Shown in pieces: positions 7,447 to 15,580 of a stretch of DNA of 59,006 nucleotides. The notes under the pieces were generated by a model. It searched no databases. It was not told where the DNA came from and saw only the letters and a list, made by a program, of their open reading frames with translations. Each line of letters begins with the position of its first letter. Position 1 is the stretch's first letter. The DNA is from Sediminibacterium soli. GTDB lineage: Bacteria > Bacteroidota > Bacteroidia > Chitinophagales > Chitinophagaceae. Position numbers and translations under genes: made by a program. The stretch covers positions 1 to 59,006 of the forward strand of contig NZ_JAACJR010000008.1 of the NCBI RefSeq assembly GCF_009939225.1, written 5' to 3'.

Positions 7447-10158
7447 TTAATAGTTCGTAAACGTTCTGCTGCGGTTGATCTTCAGGTCGCGAAGGATGCC
7501 CGATTTGGGGCTGAACATGATATTGAATGAGCGGTAGATGCCTATCGGCATCACGTTGATCGATAGCTGCCAGCAATGCATCTCGCGCGAGATGAACATG
7601 GAGAACTGCTGCAGTTTGGCCGTGCTGAAATCGTAAAAACCCTGGCCGCCCAGTTTCCATTTCGGGGACAGACTGAAATCGCCATTAAAGTTCATGGTGG
7701 AATAAACGATCGATTCAAAACCGGAATAATCGGGCTTCATCTGCCGGTTCAGACTGAGAGAATAGGACAATGATACCGTCCAGGGAATATTGAAATCGGT
7801 GAACTCTGCGGGGTTTGCCCTTACAAACTGCAGTTGCCGCTGCTGTTCGTCGGGCGTCATGAAAGGATCCACCGGAATATTCTTATCCTCCGCTTCCTTG
7901 CCATCGCGGGTTTTGCTGGAAAAAGAAGTGGAAACGGCGAGACTGGTATTGATCAGTCTTCCGAAATTGAGTTTAGAAGGGTCCAGCGCCAGTTTGTTTA
8001 CCCGGTATCCCCTGGCATTCACCTGGTAGGGATCCAGTACGGCTGAAGCGGTGATGCTTACCTTTTCGAACAGGGTGCTGCGCGCATACAGGTTGATGGA
8101 ACTGAGCGCAAAGCTGTCTATCAGAAAATTATAGGAGCCGCTGAAACCAAATCCGTCCAGCAGTTTCACTTTTCGCGATTTCTCTTTTGATGTGGTATCA
8201 CGGTTATGCACTTTCATTTCAAGCAGGTTATCAACGGCGAAAGTGATACCGCCAAAAGCACCTTCTGAGATCGGGCCGATGATGCCTCCGTCGAACTGCG
8301 AGAACCGCATCACATTACCCGCGGTGTCGATCCGGGTATTGTAAAAATATTTTGCACCGAAATCGGGGCGGTAACTGAAGGATACCGATGGCCGTATCTC
8401 ATGGCGTATGGCCTCTACATGTTTGGAGCGCTTGAAAAGATAGGTACCGAATATGCGCGTATTAAGTGCGGCGCCGAAACTCATTTCACGCGCCGTATAA
8501 AAACCTTTCTGGATGGTGGTGTCCACTTTTTTCAGCGTATTGTTCCAGGAACGGAATATGCGCTGTCCATACCATCTCTCGCCGTACGAAACGCTTGGTG
8601 TTACGATAAACGGCCCCAGCGCAGGCAGGGCAAGCGTAATGGGCACGCTGTGTATGGCACCCCACTGCAGGGTGTCGAGCATTTTTTTGAAACTGAAGGC
8701 GCTGTCGTAAAATGAAACCAGGTTCTGGAAGTTGCCGCTGTAACCGATACCGATCTTTTCATACCATTTCTGCGCGCCTACCTGTTCTTTTTTCTGGAAA
8801 GGATACATCGTCACCACATTGAAGTTGGCCGTGGGCAGGTTCAGGTTCATCAGTCTGGATACACTGTTCTGGTTATGGTTCAGGTTCAGCGAAAGATTGT
8901 ATTTGCCGTTCCAGTCTTTGTTATAGGAAACGGAGGAACTTAGCTGGTTCTGAAAATTCTGGTAAGGGTTGGTGAACTGGTTCCGGTTAAAACGCGTGCT
9001 GCCGAAATTCACATTGGCGGAAAAACTGGTGCCGGGTCTTGCTTTCGAATCGCGGCTATGGCTCCAGTTGATCATAAACGTATTGCTCTGCGAAAACTCG
9101 TCCTTGGCAATAAAACCGGTATTGAGCGTTCTTGTTTTCTGCAGCGAAATATTCAGGCTGCCCGTGTATTTGTACCGTTTTACATACCTGCTGGCCGTAT
9201 TCAGCCGCCAGCCACCATAGGAATAAATATTGGACGTGATGGTGATATCCGAATACTGGTTGGGGGTGAGGTAATAACCCAGTCCCTCCAGTCCCAGCCC
9301 AAAACTTTCGCTGGCCGTGAACGTGGGAAACAGCACACCGCCATGCCGCTCCCTGTTCAGCGGAAACAAAGAGAACGGCAGCGAGATCATCGGTATCGGA
9401 ACAGATTCCACCTCGGGGTATACCCTGCCCGTAACGCCGATCTTGTCGTTCACGATCTTCATCCTGCGGGTGCGGAAGGCAAAATGCGGGGTATCGAGGT
9501 TACAGGTGGTAAACCTTGCATCGCGGGCAAATATCGAGTTACTGTCTACTTTCTTCAATGCCCTTGCATTCACAAATATCTCTCCTTCCTGGAAGAAGGT
9601 GTTCTTGGTAAGCGCCCTGGCATCGTTCATCCGGTAGATGATGGTATCGCTGATCGATTTCAGATCGCCCTGTACAAAAGTGGGTTTACTGGCAAGATCG
9701 CCTGTGGTGTCTTTTGCACCGTAGGCAGTGATCACTTTGGTGGAATCGTCGTAGGTAATAACACCCGCGTCGAGTTTCATGTCTTTATACTCTGTTCTTG
9801 CCTTACCGTACAATACAAAATTCCGGGTGGGAACCATCAGCAGGGCCGAATCATCGGCATGATAATGCACGGGCGCATCAAGCGAATCCTTCGACAGCGG
9901 CACCGTATCCGCCACCACAACCAGCGAATCTTTTTTCAGACGCGAACTGTCTGCCTGCCGGCGCACCACCGTATCTTTTTGCAGGGTATCGCCTGTGCGT
10001 TTGGCGGGAACAGTGTCGGACAGCTGAAGGGAATGCGCAAAAAACAAAGGCGAAACAACGCCGGCTTTCACATAAAACGTTAATATGAGCAAATACGCCG
10101 CAACAACAATAGCCAGCCCCGTTTTTACGTTAATTTTGTACAGTTTGCACCTATTCAC
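7447..10158 (-). CDS. lptD: LptD-like LPS-assembly outer-membrane protein
   Basis: This 903-residue protein is the Bacteroidota form of LptD, the outer-membrane barrel that with a partner lipoprotein places LPS in the outer leaflet. After an N-terminal hydrophobic stretch (about 13-32) and a Thr/Asp/Ser-rich linker comes an OstA-like beta-jellyroll region (VLYGKARTEYKDMKLDAGVITYD... to about 240), then a long barrel region with alternating aromatic and polar strands, for example SVPIPMISLPFSLFPLNRERHGG near 255-275. The start is a GTG at 10158 because no earlier ATG is in frame and the hydrophobic leader begins there. It is divergent from the amidase-mlaD-ostA operon, which encodes another OstA-fold protein of the same route. 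Confidence 0.85.
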   Translation of the reverse strand: MNRCKLYKINVKTGLAIVVAAYLLILTFYVKAGVVSPLFFAHSLQLSDTVPAKRTGDTLQKDTVVRRQADSSRLKKDSLVVVADTVPLSKDSLDAPVHYHADDSALLMVPTRNFVLYGKARTEYKDMKLDAGVITYDDSTKVITAYGAKDTTGDLASKPTFVQGDLKSISDTIIYRMNDARALTKNTFFQEGEIFVNARALKKVDSNSIFARDARFTTCNLDTPHFAFRTRRMKIVNDKIGVTGRVYPEVESVPIPMISLPFSLFPLNRERHGGVLFPTFTASESFGLGLEGLGYYLTPNQYSDITITSNIYSYGGWRLNTASRYVKRYKYTGSLNISLQKTRTLNTGFIAKDEFSQSNTFMINWSHSRDSKARPGTSFSANVNFGSTRFNRNQFTNPYQNFQNQLSSSVSYNKDWNGKYNLSLNLNHNQNSVSRLMNLNLPTANFNVVTMYPFQKKEQVGAQKWYEKIGIGYSGNFQNLVSFYDSAFSFKKMLDTLQWGAIHSVPITLALPALGPFIVTPSVSYGERWYGQRIFRSWNNTLKKVDTTIQKGFYTAREMSFGAALNTRIFGTYLFKRSKHVEAIRHEIRPSVSFSYRPDFGAKYFYNTRIDTAGNVMRFSQFDGGIIGPISEGAFGGITFAVDNLLEMKVHNRDTTSKEKSRKVKLLDGFGFSGSYNFLIDSFALSSINLYARSTLFEKVSITASAVLDPYQVNARGYRVNKLALDPSKLNFGRLINTSLAVSTSFSSKTRDGKEAEDKNIPVDPFMTPDEQQRQLQFVRANPAEFTDFNIPWTVSLSYSLSLNRQMKPDYSGFESIVYSTMNFNGDFSLSPKWKLGGQGFYDFSTAKLQQFSMFISREMHCWQLSINVMPIGIYRSFNIMFSPKSGILRDLKINRSRTFTNY

Positions 10159-10163
10159 AGTGG

Positions 10164-10171
10164 CAAAAATA
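10164..10171 (-). promoter_or_regulatory. Bacteroidota -7 element TATTTTTG for lptD
   Basis: On the minus strand TATTTTTG ends only 5 nt before the proposed GTG start of lptD. If it is used, the mRNA would have almost no 5' leader. Confidence 0.4.
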
Positions 10172-10220
10172 GGTTTTCAACGGGTAACTATTCCTTCCCG
10201 GTATTCTTTAACGAAATGAT

Positions 10221-11183
10221 ATGCTGATCAGAAAATACGCTGCTTTGATTTTGTTAAGCTTTGGATCGATGGCTTTTTCCGCTTTTGTCCCGGTGATTAA
10301 CCATGGCAGCGACCCAAAAAAGCCCTTCCAGAAACAGCCGCTCAAGCGCATCGTGATCGATGCCGGGCATGGCGGAGGTGATATCGGTGCAAAAGGCCGT
10401 TATTCCACCGAAAAAGAGATATCGCTTTCCGTGGCGCTCAGGCTGGAGCGGATGCTGAAAGCCGATATGCCCGATGTGGACATCGTTATGACCCGCAGAA
10501 CCGATGTATTCGACCCGGTGACCCGGAAGGCCCAGCTGGCCAACCAGGCCAAGGGCGACCTGTTTATCTGTATACATGTCAATGCAGGGGGCGGCCCCGT
10601 CAGACACCGGGAATTTGTGGGCTACAGAACGGAGACCTATTACAAGGGCAAAGGCAGGAAAAAGAAAGCCTATACACGGCAGGTGAAGGAATACCGTACC
10701 TGGACAACCCCCAACCCTGCCAAAGGCACCGAGACCTTTATTTACGGGGTTGACAAAAGCGAGGCGGCCAAAGCTGCGCTCAGCGCCAATGAAGATCTGT
10801 ACCTCGACAGTATTTCAGCCAGGGAACTGAAGGATTTCAATCCTACCGATCCGGCCAAAATGATGATCATCAACATGAAGACCCAGAGTTATTTTGCGCG
10901 CAGCGCCAACCTGGCGCTTACGATAGAAGAGGAATTCAAAAAAATAGGCCGTATCAGCCGCGAAGCCAAGCAGCGGCAGAAAGGCATCTGGGTGCTGCAG
11001 GCCGTGGCCATGCCCGCGGTGCTGGTAGAAACCGGTTTTATCTCCAACCCCGATGAAGAAGATTACCTCAACAGCGCCGAAGGGCAGCAGGAGATCTGCG
11101 AAGTGATTACCCGTTCGGTAAAGCGCTATCGCTTTTCGCTTGAGAAACAGGTTTCCGGTAACGGGGCCGCGGGTTCGCGGTAG
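10221..11183 (+). CDS. N-acetylmuramoyl-L-alanine amidase (Amidase_3)
   Basis: This 320-residue zinc amidase cleaves the bond between N-acetylmuramic acid and the stem peptide during cell separation and wall turnover. The Amidase_3 fold is complete: VIDAGHGG (Zn-binding His), the Zn-binding Glu in STEKE, CIHVNAGG (second Zn His) and VETGFISNPDEE (catalytic Glu). A signal peptide covers residues 1-22. A roughly 70-residue basic insertion (REFVGYRTETYYKGKGRKKKAYTR region) sits after the second His and may block or regulate the active site, as insertions do in AmiC-type enzymes. The first gene of a plus-strand operon with mlaD and ostA-like, it is divergent from lptD. Confidence 0.9.
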   Translation: MLIRKYAALILLSFGSMAFSAFVPVINHGSDPKKPFQKQPLKRIVIDAGHGGGDIGAKGRYSTEKEISLSVALRLERMLKADMPDVDIVMTRRTDVFDPVTRKAQLANQAKGDLFICIHVNAGGGPVRHREFVGYRTETYYKGKGRKKKAYTRQVKEYRTWTTPNPAKGTETFIYGVDKSEAAKAALSANEDLYLDSISARELKDFNPTDPAKMMIINMKTQSYFARSANLALTIEEEFKKIGRISREAKQRQKGIWVLQAVAMPAVLVETGFISNPDEEDYLNSAEGQQEICEVITRSVKRYRFSLEKQVSGNGAAGSR

Positions 11184-11208
11184 TTTCCACTCATCCCAAT
11201 AGAAAGCT

Positions 11209-11216
11209 TAGTTTTG
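11209..11216 (+). promoter_or_regulatory. Bacteroidota -7 element TAGTTTTG before mlaD
   Basis: TAGTTTTG lies 6 nt before the ATG at 11223, between the amidase stop and mlaD. It could give mlaD its own start of transcription besides read-through from the amidase gene. Confidence 0.4.
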
Positions 11217-11222
11217 TCACTT

Positions 11223-12224
11223 ATGAAAATTTCCAATGAAACCAAGGTGGGCGCGCTTACGGCGATTGCCATCACTTTGCTGATACTCGGCTTTAATTTC
11301 CTGAAAGGCAAAACACTGTTCAAGACCGGCAATATCATTTACGCTCCCTATGCCAACTCAAAAGGCCTGATGGTGTCCAACCCGGTGTATGTAAACGGCT
11401 TCCAGGTAGGCGCCGTGTTCGATATCGAGAACAAGGATCAAAACCTGTCACAGATCGTTGTCGCCATCAAACTGAAAGGCGATTACAATATTCCCCGCAA
11501 CTCGGTTGCTTCCATCAAAGAGAACCCACTGGGCGCACCCAGCATTACGATCACGCTGGGCGATGCCAAAGAGTTTATCAAGACGGGCGATACCCTGCTT
11601 ACCACCTCATCGGCCGGACTGATGGGCGATGTAATGGCCAAACTCGGCCCCGTGGGCGACCAGATCACCACTACCCTGCATTCGCTGGACAGTGTGCTCA
11701 GGAACATCAACACCATTTTCGACCCTGCCACAAAGGGCAACCTGCAGCAGGTGATTGCCAATATCAACCGCACCACGGCCAGCCTGGTGGTTTCTTCCGC
11801 TTCGCTGCAGGGAATGCTGAACCAGCAAACAGGCGCCATTGCGCAGTCGATGGGCAATCTTTCCAGCTTTACGAAAAATCTTTCCGACAACAACCAGAAG
11901 ATCAGCAACTCGCTGGCCAGCCTCGAAAAGGCAACGGGCAATTTTTCCAATGCCGATGTTGCCGGAACGGTAGACAGGCTGAAAGCGTCCATCAATTCGC
12001 TGAACGGGATGCTGGAAAGACTGAACTCGCAGGATGGCTCGCTGGGCAAACTGATGAACGACAAGACACTTTATAATAACCTTATCAATACCGTACGCAG
12101 CGCCAACATACTTTTGGATGACCTGAGAGTACATCCCAAGCGCTACGTGAATATTTCCGTGTTTGGGCGAAAAGACAAAAGCGGCCCGCTGATGGTGCCG
12201 CTGAACGATTCAGTACCGAAGTAG
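11223..12224 (+). CDS. MlaD family (MCE domain) lipid-transport protein
   Basis: This 333-residue protein has one N-terminal membrane helix (about 9-26, LTAIAITLLILGFNFLKG) followed by a single MCE domain (about 35-115: YANSKGLMVSNPVYVNGFQVGAV) and a long helical, Ser/Asn-rich C-terminal half with LNSQDGSLGKLMND. MCE proteins form hexameric rings that hand phospholipids between inner and outer membrane; in E. coli MlaD works with MlaFEB. No mlaE or mlaF partner lies in this window, so its ABC engine must be encoded elsewhere. The ATG at 11223 is chosen over the TTG at 11214. It lies between the amidase and an OstA-like gene, with only 4 bp to the latter. Confidence 0.88.
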   Translation: MKISNETKVGALTAIAITLLILGFNFLKGKTLFKTGNIIYAPYANSKGLMVSNPVYVNGFQVGAVFDIENKDQNLSQIVVAIKLKGDYNIPRNSVASIKENPLGAPSITITLGDAKEFIKTGDTLLTTSSAGLMGDVMAKLGPVGDQITTTLHSLDSVLRNINTIFDPATKGNLQQVIANINRTTASLVVSSASLQGMLNQQTGAIAQSMGNLSSFTKNLSDNNQKISNSLASLEKATGNFSNADVAGTVDRLKASINSLNGMLERLNSQDGSLGKLMNDKTLYNNLINTVRSANILLDDLRVHPKRYVNISVFGRKDKSGPLMVPLNDSVPK

Positions 12225-12228
12225 TCAG

Positions 12229-13851
12229 ATGAACGGTTTCAAACAACTGATAATAGCAGTCATGTACCTGCTGGCTGCAGGCTCCCTGCAGGCGCAGAAG
12301 CCGGCCGCGGATACCGGCGCCGGTAAAGTACTGGAGATACTTAAGGGCGACCGCATGCATATGATGGATGTGGATTCGGCGCACAGGTTTGTGTCGCTGG
12401 TGGGCAAAGCCCTTGTTCGGCAGGAAAAAACATTGTTCTATGCAGACAGCGCCGTTATCAACCAGTTTGACAACACGCTGGAAGCCTTCGGCAATATCCA
12501 TATCAACGATGCCGACAGTGTGCACACCTACGCACAGTACCTGAAATACCGGGGTAAGGAAAAAAAAGCGCTCCTGAAAAACAAGGTGCGGCTGACCGAT
12601 GGCAAAGGGGTACTGACCACCGACGAACTGGAGTATGATGTATCGCTGAAGATCGGCACCTACCTGAAGGGCGGAAAACTGGTCAATAAAAAAACGGTGC
12701 TCACCAGCGGGGAGGGCTACTATTACGGCGATACCCGCGATGTGTACTTCAAGAAAAAAGTGGTGATGACAGACCCGGAGTACCTGGTGTATACGGATAC
12801 CCTGCAGTATAACATCAATACGGAGGTCGCCACGTTTGTATCGCCGACGCGTATTGTCAGCGACAGCGGCAGACGCACCATCCATACCAAAGACGGCAAT
12901 TTTGACCTGAAGAACAAACGCGGCTTCCTGTACAAGCGCTCCTGGATAGACGACAGCACCTATACTTTTACCGCCGACGATATGGCCGTTGACGACAGCA
13001 CCAAACTGGCGGAGTTCAGGGGCAATGCCGTGTACCGCGGCAAGGATACCGCGCAGGGTTTTGACCTGATCGCGAACAATATCAAAACCGACCGTAAAAA
13101 GGATATGCTGCTGGCTACCGAAAAGCCCATTCTGCTCATCAAACAGGGGCGTGATTCGGTATGGGTGGCTGCCGATACACTGTACACGGCGAGGTTAAAA
13201 GACCTGATGAAAACGCGTGCTGTTCCCAATATCCGCGATTCAGGAATCACCAACATCGACACAACGCATATAACCGACAGTACCAATAAATTTTTCGAGG
13301 CCTACTATCGCGTCCGGATCTTTTCCGATTCCTTACAGGCCGTGGGCGACAGTCTTTTTTATTCCCTGCAGGACTCTGTTTTCCGGCTCTTCAAATCGCC
13401 GGTGATCTGGGCAAAGGAAAACCAGGTGTCGGGCGATACCATCTACCTGTATACCGCCAATAAAAAACCGGAGCGCATGCGTGTATTCGAAAATTCGATG
13501 GCCATTAGCCGGGTCGACAGCACCGCGTATTTTAACCAGCTGCGCGCCAATACCATCAATGCCTGGTTTATGGACGGAAAGATCAACCGTATGCGGGCAA
13601 AAGGCAATGCGGAAAACGTATTTTATAACCAGGACGATTACAAACGTTTTACCGGTGTAAGTAAAAGCTCGGCCGATATGATGGAAACCCATTTCAAAGA
13701 CAGCAAACCGGAACTGATCAAATTCGTCAATAATTTTGATGGCGATACCTACCCTATGCGCCAGACAGATCACGAAAGCCTCAAACTCCGCAATTTCCGC
13801 TGGCTGGAATCGATCCGGCCAAAAAGCAAATACGATATACTTGCCAATTGA
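12229..13851 (+). CDS. OstA-like (LptA-type) periplasmic protein
   Basis: This 540-residue protein has a signal peptide (about 1-22, IAVMYLLAAGSLQA) and reiterated OstA/LptA beta-jellyroll strands with the phrases GNIHINDADSVHTYAQYLKY, LTTDELEYDVS and YTDTLQYNINTEVATF. In Bacteroidota such long OstA-like proteins are thought to bridge LPS across the periplasm. It is more than twice as long as E. coli LptA (about 185 residues), so it may hold several jellyroll units or a specialised C-terminal part. It starts 4 bp after mlaD, implying translational coupling, and lptD is 2 kb upstream on the other strand. The role in LPS export is inferred from family and neighbours. Confidence 0.85.
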   Translation: MNGFKQLIIAVMYLLAAGSLQAQKPAADTGAGKVLEILKGDRMHMMDVDSAHRFVSLVGKALVRQEKTLFYADSAVINQFDNTLEAFGNIHINDADSVHTYAQYLKYRGKEKKALLKNKVRLTDGKGVLTTDELEYDVSLKIGTYLKGGKLVNKKTVLTSGEGYYYGDTRDVYFKKKVVMTDPEYLVYTDTLQYNINTEVATFVSPTRIVSDSGRRTIHTKDGNFDLKNKRGFLYKRSWIDDSTYTFTADDMAVDDSTKLAEFRGNAVYRGKDTAQGFDLIANNIKTDRKKDMLLATEKPILLIKQGRDSVWVAADTLYTARLKDLMKTRAVPNIRDSGITNIDTTHITDSTNKFFEAYYRVRIFSDSLQAVGDSLFYSLQDSVFRLFKSPVIWAKENQVSGDTIYLYTANKKPERMRVFENSMAISRVDSTAYFNQLRANTINAWFMDGKINRMRAKGNAENVFYNQDDYKRFTGVSKSSADMMETHFKDSKPELIKFVNNFDGDTYPMRQTDHESLKLRNFRWLESIRPKSKYDILAN

Positions 13852-13919
13852 TCGCCTATACAATTGTTTGTGAAATAGTTATCCCGGTTTCCTCAATATC
13901 CGGATCAGGGGTTTGCGCA

Positions 13920-13953
13920 AAAAAAAGGCCACCTGTTACGGTAGCCCTCTTTC
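13920..13953. terminator. Terminator-like hairpin after the ostA-like gene
   Basis: GGCCACC (13927-13933) pairs with GGTAGCC (13940-13946) with one mismatch across the loop TGTTAC. An A run precedes it and CTCTTT follows, so it could act in both directions. The stem is short. Confidence 0.4.
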
Positions 13954-14002
13954 CAAAACTATAACTGTTTATCCCTTGCTGTGTTGGTTCCGCCGGCCAG
14001 TA

Positions 14003-14040
14003 GCATTAAGAAAAAAGAGCTGTTCTTTTTTTCTTAATGC
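14003..14040. terminator. Perfect A/T-rich hairpin, possible terminator
   Basis: GCATTAAGAAAAAA (14003-14016) pairs perfectly with TTTTTTCTTAATGC (14027-14040), a 14-bp stem with a 10-nt loop. The poly-A/poly-T stem would expose a U tract on either strand. It lies 150 bp after the ostA-like stop, so a role as main terminator is uncertain. Confidence 0.45.
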
Positions 14041-14329
14041 CAGCCGACAGCTGGTTGCTGATATTGGATTTTAAAACGGGGAGAAGTGTTATCCTCTCCT
14101 GACAACACAAAATTCGGCCGCAGCAGTTTACCCGCAGCAAGGTAAAAACGTGATTTTTTTGTGGTTGTTCAACTATGCGTTTCGTGAAAAAGAACGCGGT
14201 TTACGGCTTGTCCGCGTGGAAAAATACCGGTGTTTATCCCAGTTCTGTTCGCCGGATATGCGTAAAAAAACACCGATAACCCAGGCTTTTGTTGATGCAT
14301 ACCAGGATGCGATATACTAAATTGCCGCC

Positions 14330-15538
14330 GTGAAAACAACCACCCGCATTTCCGTGTTTGATCCTTTGAAGCGATTTTTTCAGGATGCCCGTGCCATTGG
14401 TGCGGTGCTCGTGCTTTGTGCGGTGGTATCCCTGCTGCTGTCGAACGCCGGGCCCTGGCAGGAGGCTTACCGGGGTTTCTGGTCCGCGGGCTTTGACGGG
14501 ACAACCGATCCGCATGGTCATTGGGGAAGCTGGGTATTCCCGAATACGCCCTCGCTGGTGATCAACGACGGACTGATGGCCATTTTCTTTTTCCTGGTGG
14601 GCATGGAGATCAAACGCGAATTGCTCCGGGGTGAGTTGGCATCCGCGAAGCAGTCGCTGCTGCCGGCCATGGGTGCCGCGGGAGGTATGCTGGCCCCTGC
14701 CCTGCTGTTTGCCTTCTGCAACAGAAACGGGCAATACCTGAACGGATGGGCCATTCCCACCGCCACAGATATTGCCTTCACATTGGGTATGGCGGGTTTA
14801 CTCGGGAAGAAGATACCCGTTAACCTGAAAATATTCGTCACAGCGCTTGCCATCATCGACGACCTGCTGGCCATTGCTGTCATTGCCCTGTTTTACGGGA
14901 ACGAACTGCATACGGTATACCTGCTGGCGGCCGCCCTGGTGCTGTTACTGTTATGGCTGCTGAACCGGTACGGAAAAAAATTCGGGATCTTTCACTGGCT
15001 GCTGGGAATTGTTTTATGGTATTGCATATACCGTTCGGGCATACATGCTACCATTGCCGGTGTGCTGTTTGCGTGCATGGTACCTGCCCACGCATTGAGC
15101 AGGTATGAACACGATTTCCATCTGCCCGTGTATTTCCTGGTCATACCCGTTTTTGCACTGGCCAATACGGCGATGTATATTCCGCCGGGCATATCCGAAC
15201 GGCTCGCTGCTCCGCTAAGCGCCGGCATACTTGCCGGGTTATGCATCGGCAAACCGCTGGGCATACTCGGTGCCTGTTACCTGCTGGTACGAACCAGGAT
15301 GGCCGCCCTTCCGCGGGGTGTTAACTGGCAGGCGATGGTGGGCGGCGCCATACTGTGCGGCATCGGTTTTACGATGAGTATTTTTATCGCTTCGCTTGCA
15401 TTTAACGATCCGGGGGTGCAGGATATTTCCAAGACAGCGGTCATGACCGCATCGCTTATCTCGGCTGTGGCAGGCAGCGTATGGCTGCGCTTTGCCAACA
15501 CAGGCGATGCTATTACCCCGCAAAACAAAAAAGGCTGA
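14330..15538 (+). CDS. nhaA: Na+/H+ antiporter NhaA
   Basis: This 402-residue inner-membrane protein exchanges sodium for protons for pH and salt homeostasis. NhaA features are visible: the N-terminal KRFF helix start, PSLVINDGLMAIFFFLVGMEIKRELLRGEL, the IPTATDIAFTLG segment and the ion-binding Asp pair in ALAIIDDLLAIAVIALFY (Asp about 176-177, equivalent to E. coli Asp163/164). About twelve hydrophobic helices are present and the length matches the family. The start is GTG at 14330; no in-frame ATG precedes the conserved N terminus. The stop lies inside the stem region of a bidirectional terminator shared with the convergent S9 peptidase. Confidence 0.95.
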   Translation: MKTTTRISVFDPLKRFFQDARAIGAVLVLCAVVSLLLSNAGPWQEAYRGFWSAGFDGTTDPHGHWGSWVFPNTPSLVINDGLMAIFFFLVGMEIKRELLRGELASAKQSLLPAMGAAGGMLAPALLFAFCNRNGQYLNGWAIPTATDIAFTLGMAGLLGKKIPVNLKIFVTALAIIDDLLAIAVIALFYGNELHTVYLLAAALVLLLLWLLNRYGKKFGIFHWLLGIVLWYCIYRSGIHATIAGVLFACMVPAHALSRYEHDFHLPVYFLVIPVFALANTAMYIPPGISERLAAPLSAGILAGLCIGKPLGILGACYLLVRTRMAALPRGVNWQAMVGGAILCGIGFTMSIFIASLAFNDPGVQDISKTAVMTASLISAVAGSVWLRFANTGDAITPQNKKG

Positions 15539-15569
15539 CCATACGGCCAGCCCTTCCGATTTTTTTTTG
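15527..15569. terminator. Bidirectional terminator between nhaA and S9 peptidase
   Basis: GGCTGACC (15533-15540), loop ATAC, GGCCAGCC (15545-15552), one mismatch, flanked by A-rich sequence on the left and nine T residues (15561-15569) on the right. It overlaps the nhaA stop and serves both convergent genes. Confidence 0.8.
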
Positions 15570-15580
15570 CGAAGGGAGGA

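Larger units (their letters stand above)
13852..14329. other. 478-bp gene-free gap between ostA-like and nhaA
   Basis: It holds a weak terminator-like hairpin after the ostA-like gene (13927-13946) and a long A/T-flanked hairpin (14003-14040). The remainder (14041-14329) shows no convincing short gene, RNA or repeat. The nhaA promoter is not obvious; TATACTAAATTG near 14312 is the nearest AT-rich candidate. Confidence 0.6.

Noticed and set aside
9058..10083. Plus-strand reading frame of 341 codons
   Set aside because: It lies wholly opposite lptD and shows no domain or promoter; a by-product of the composition of lptD.
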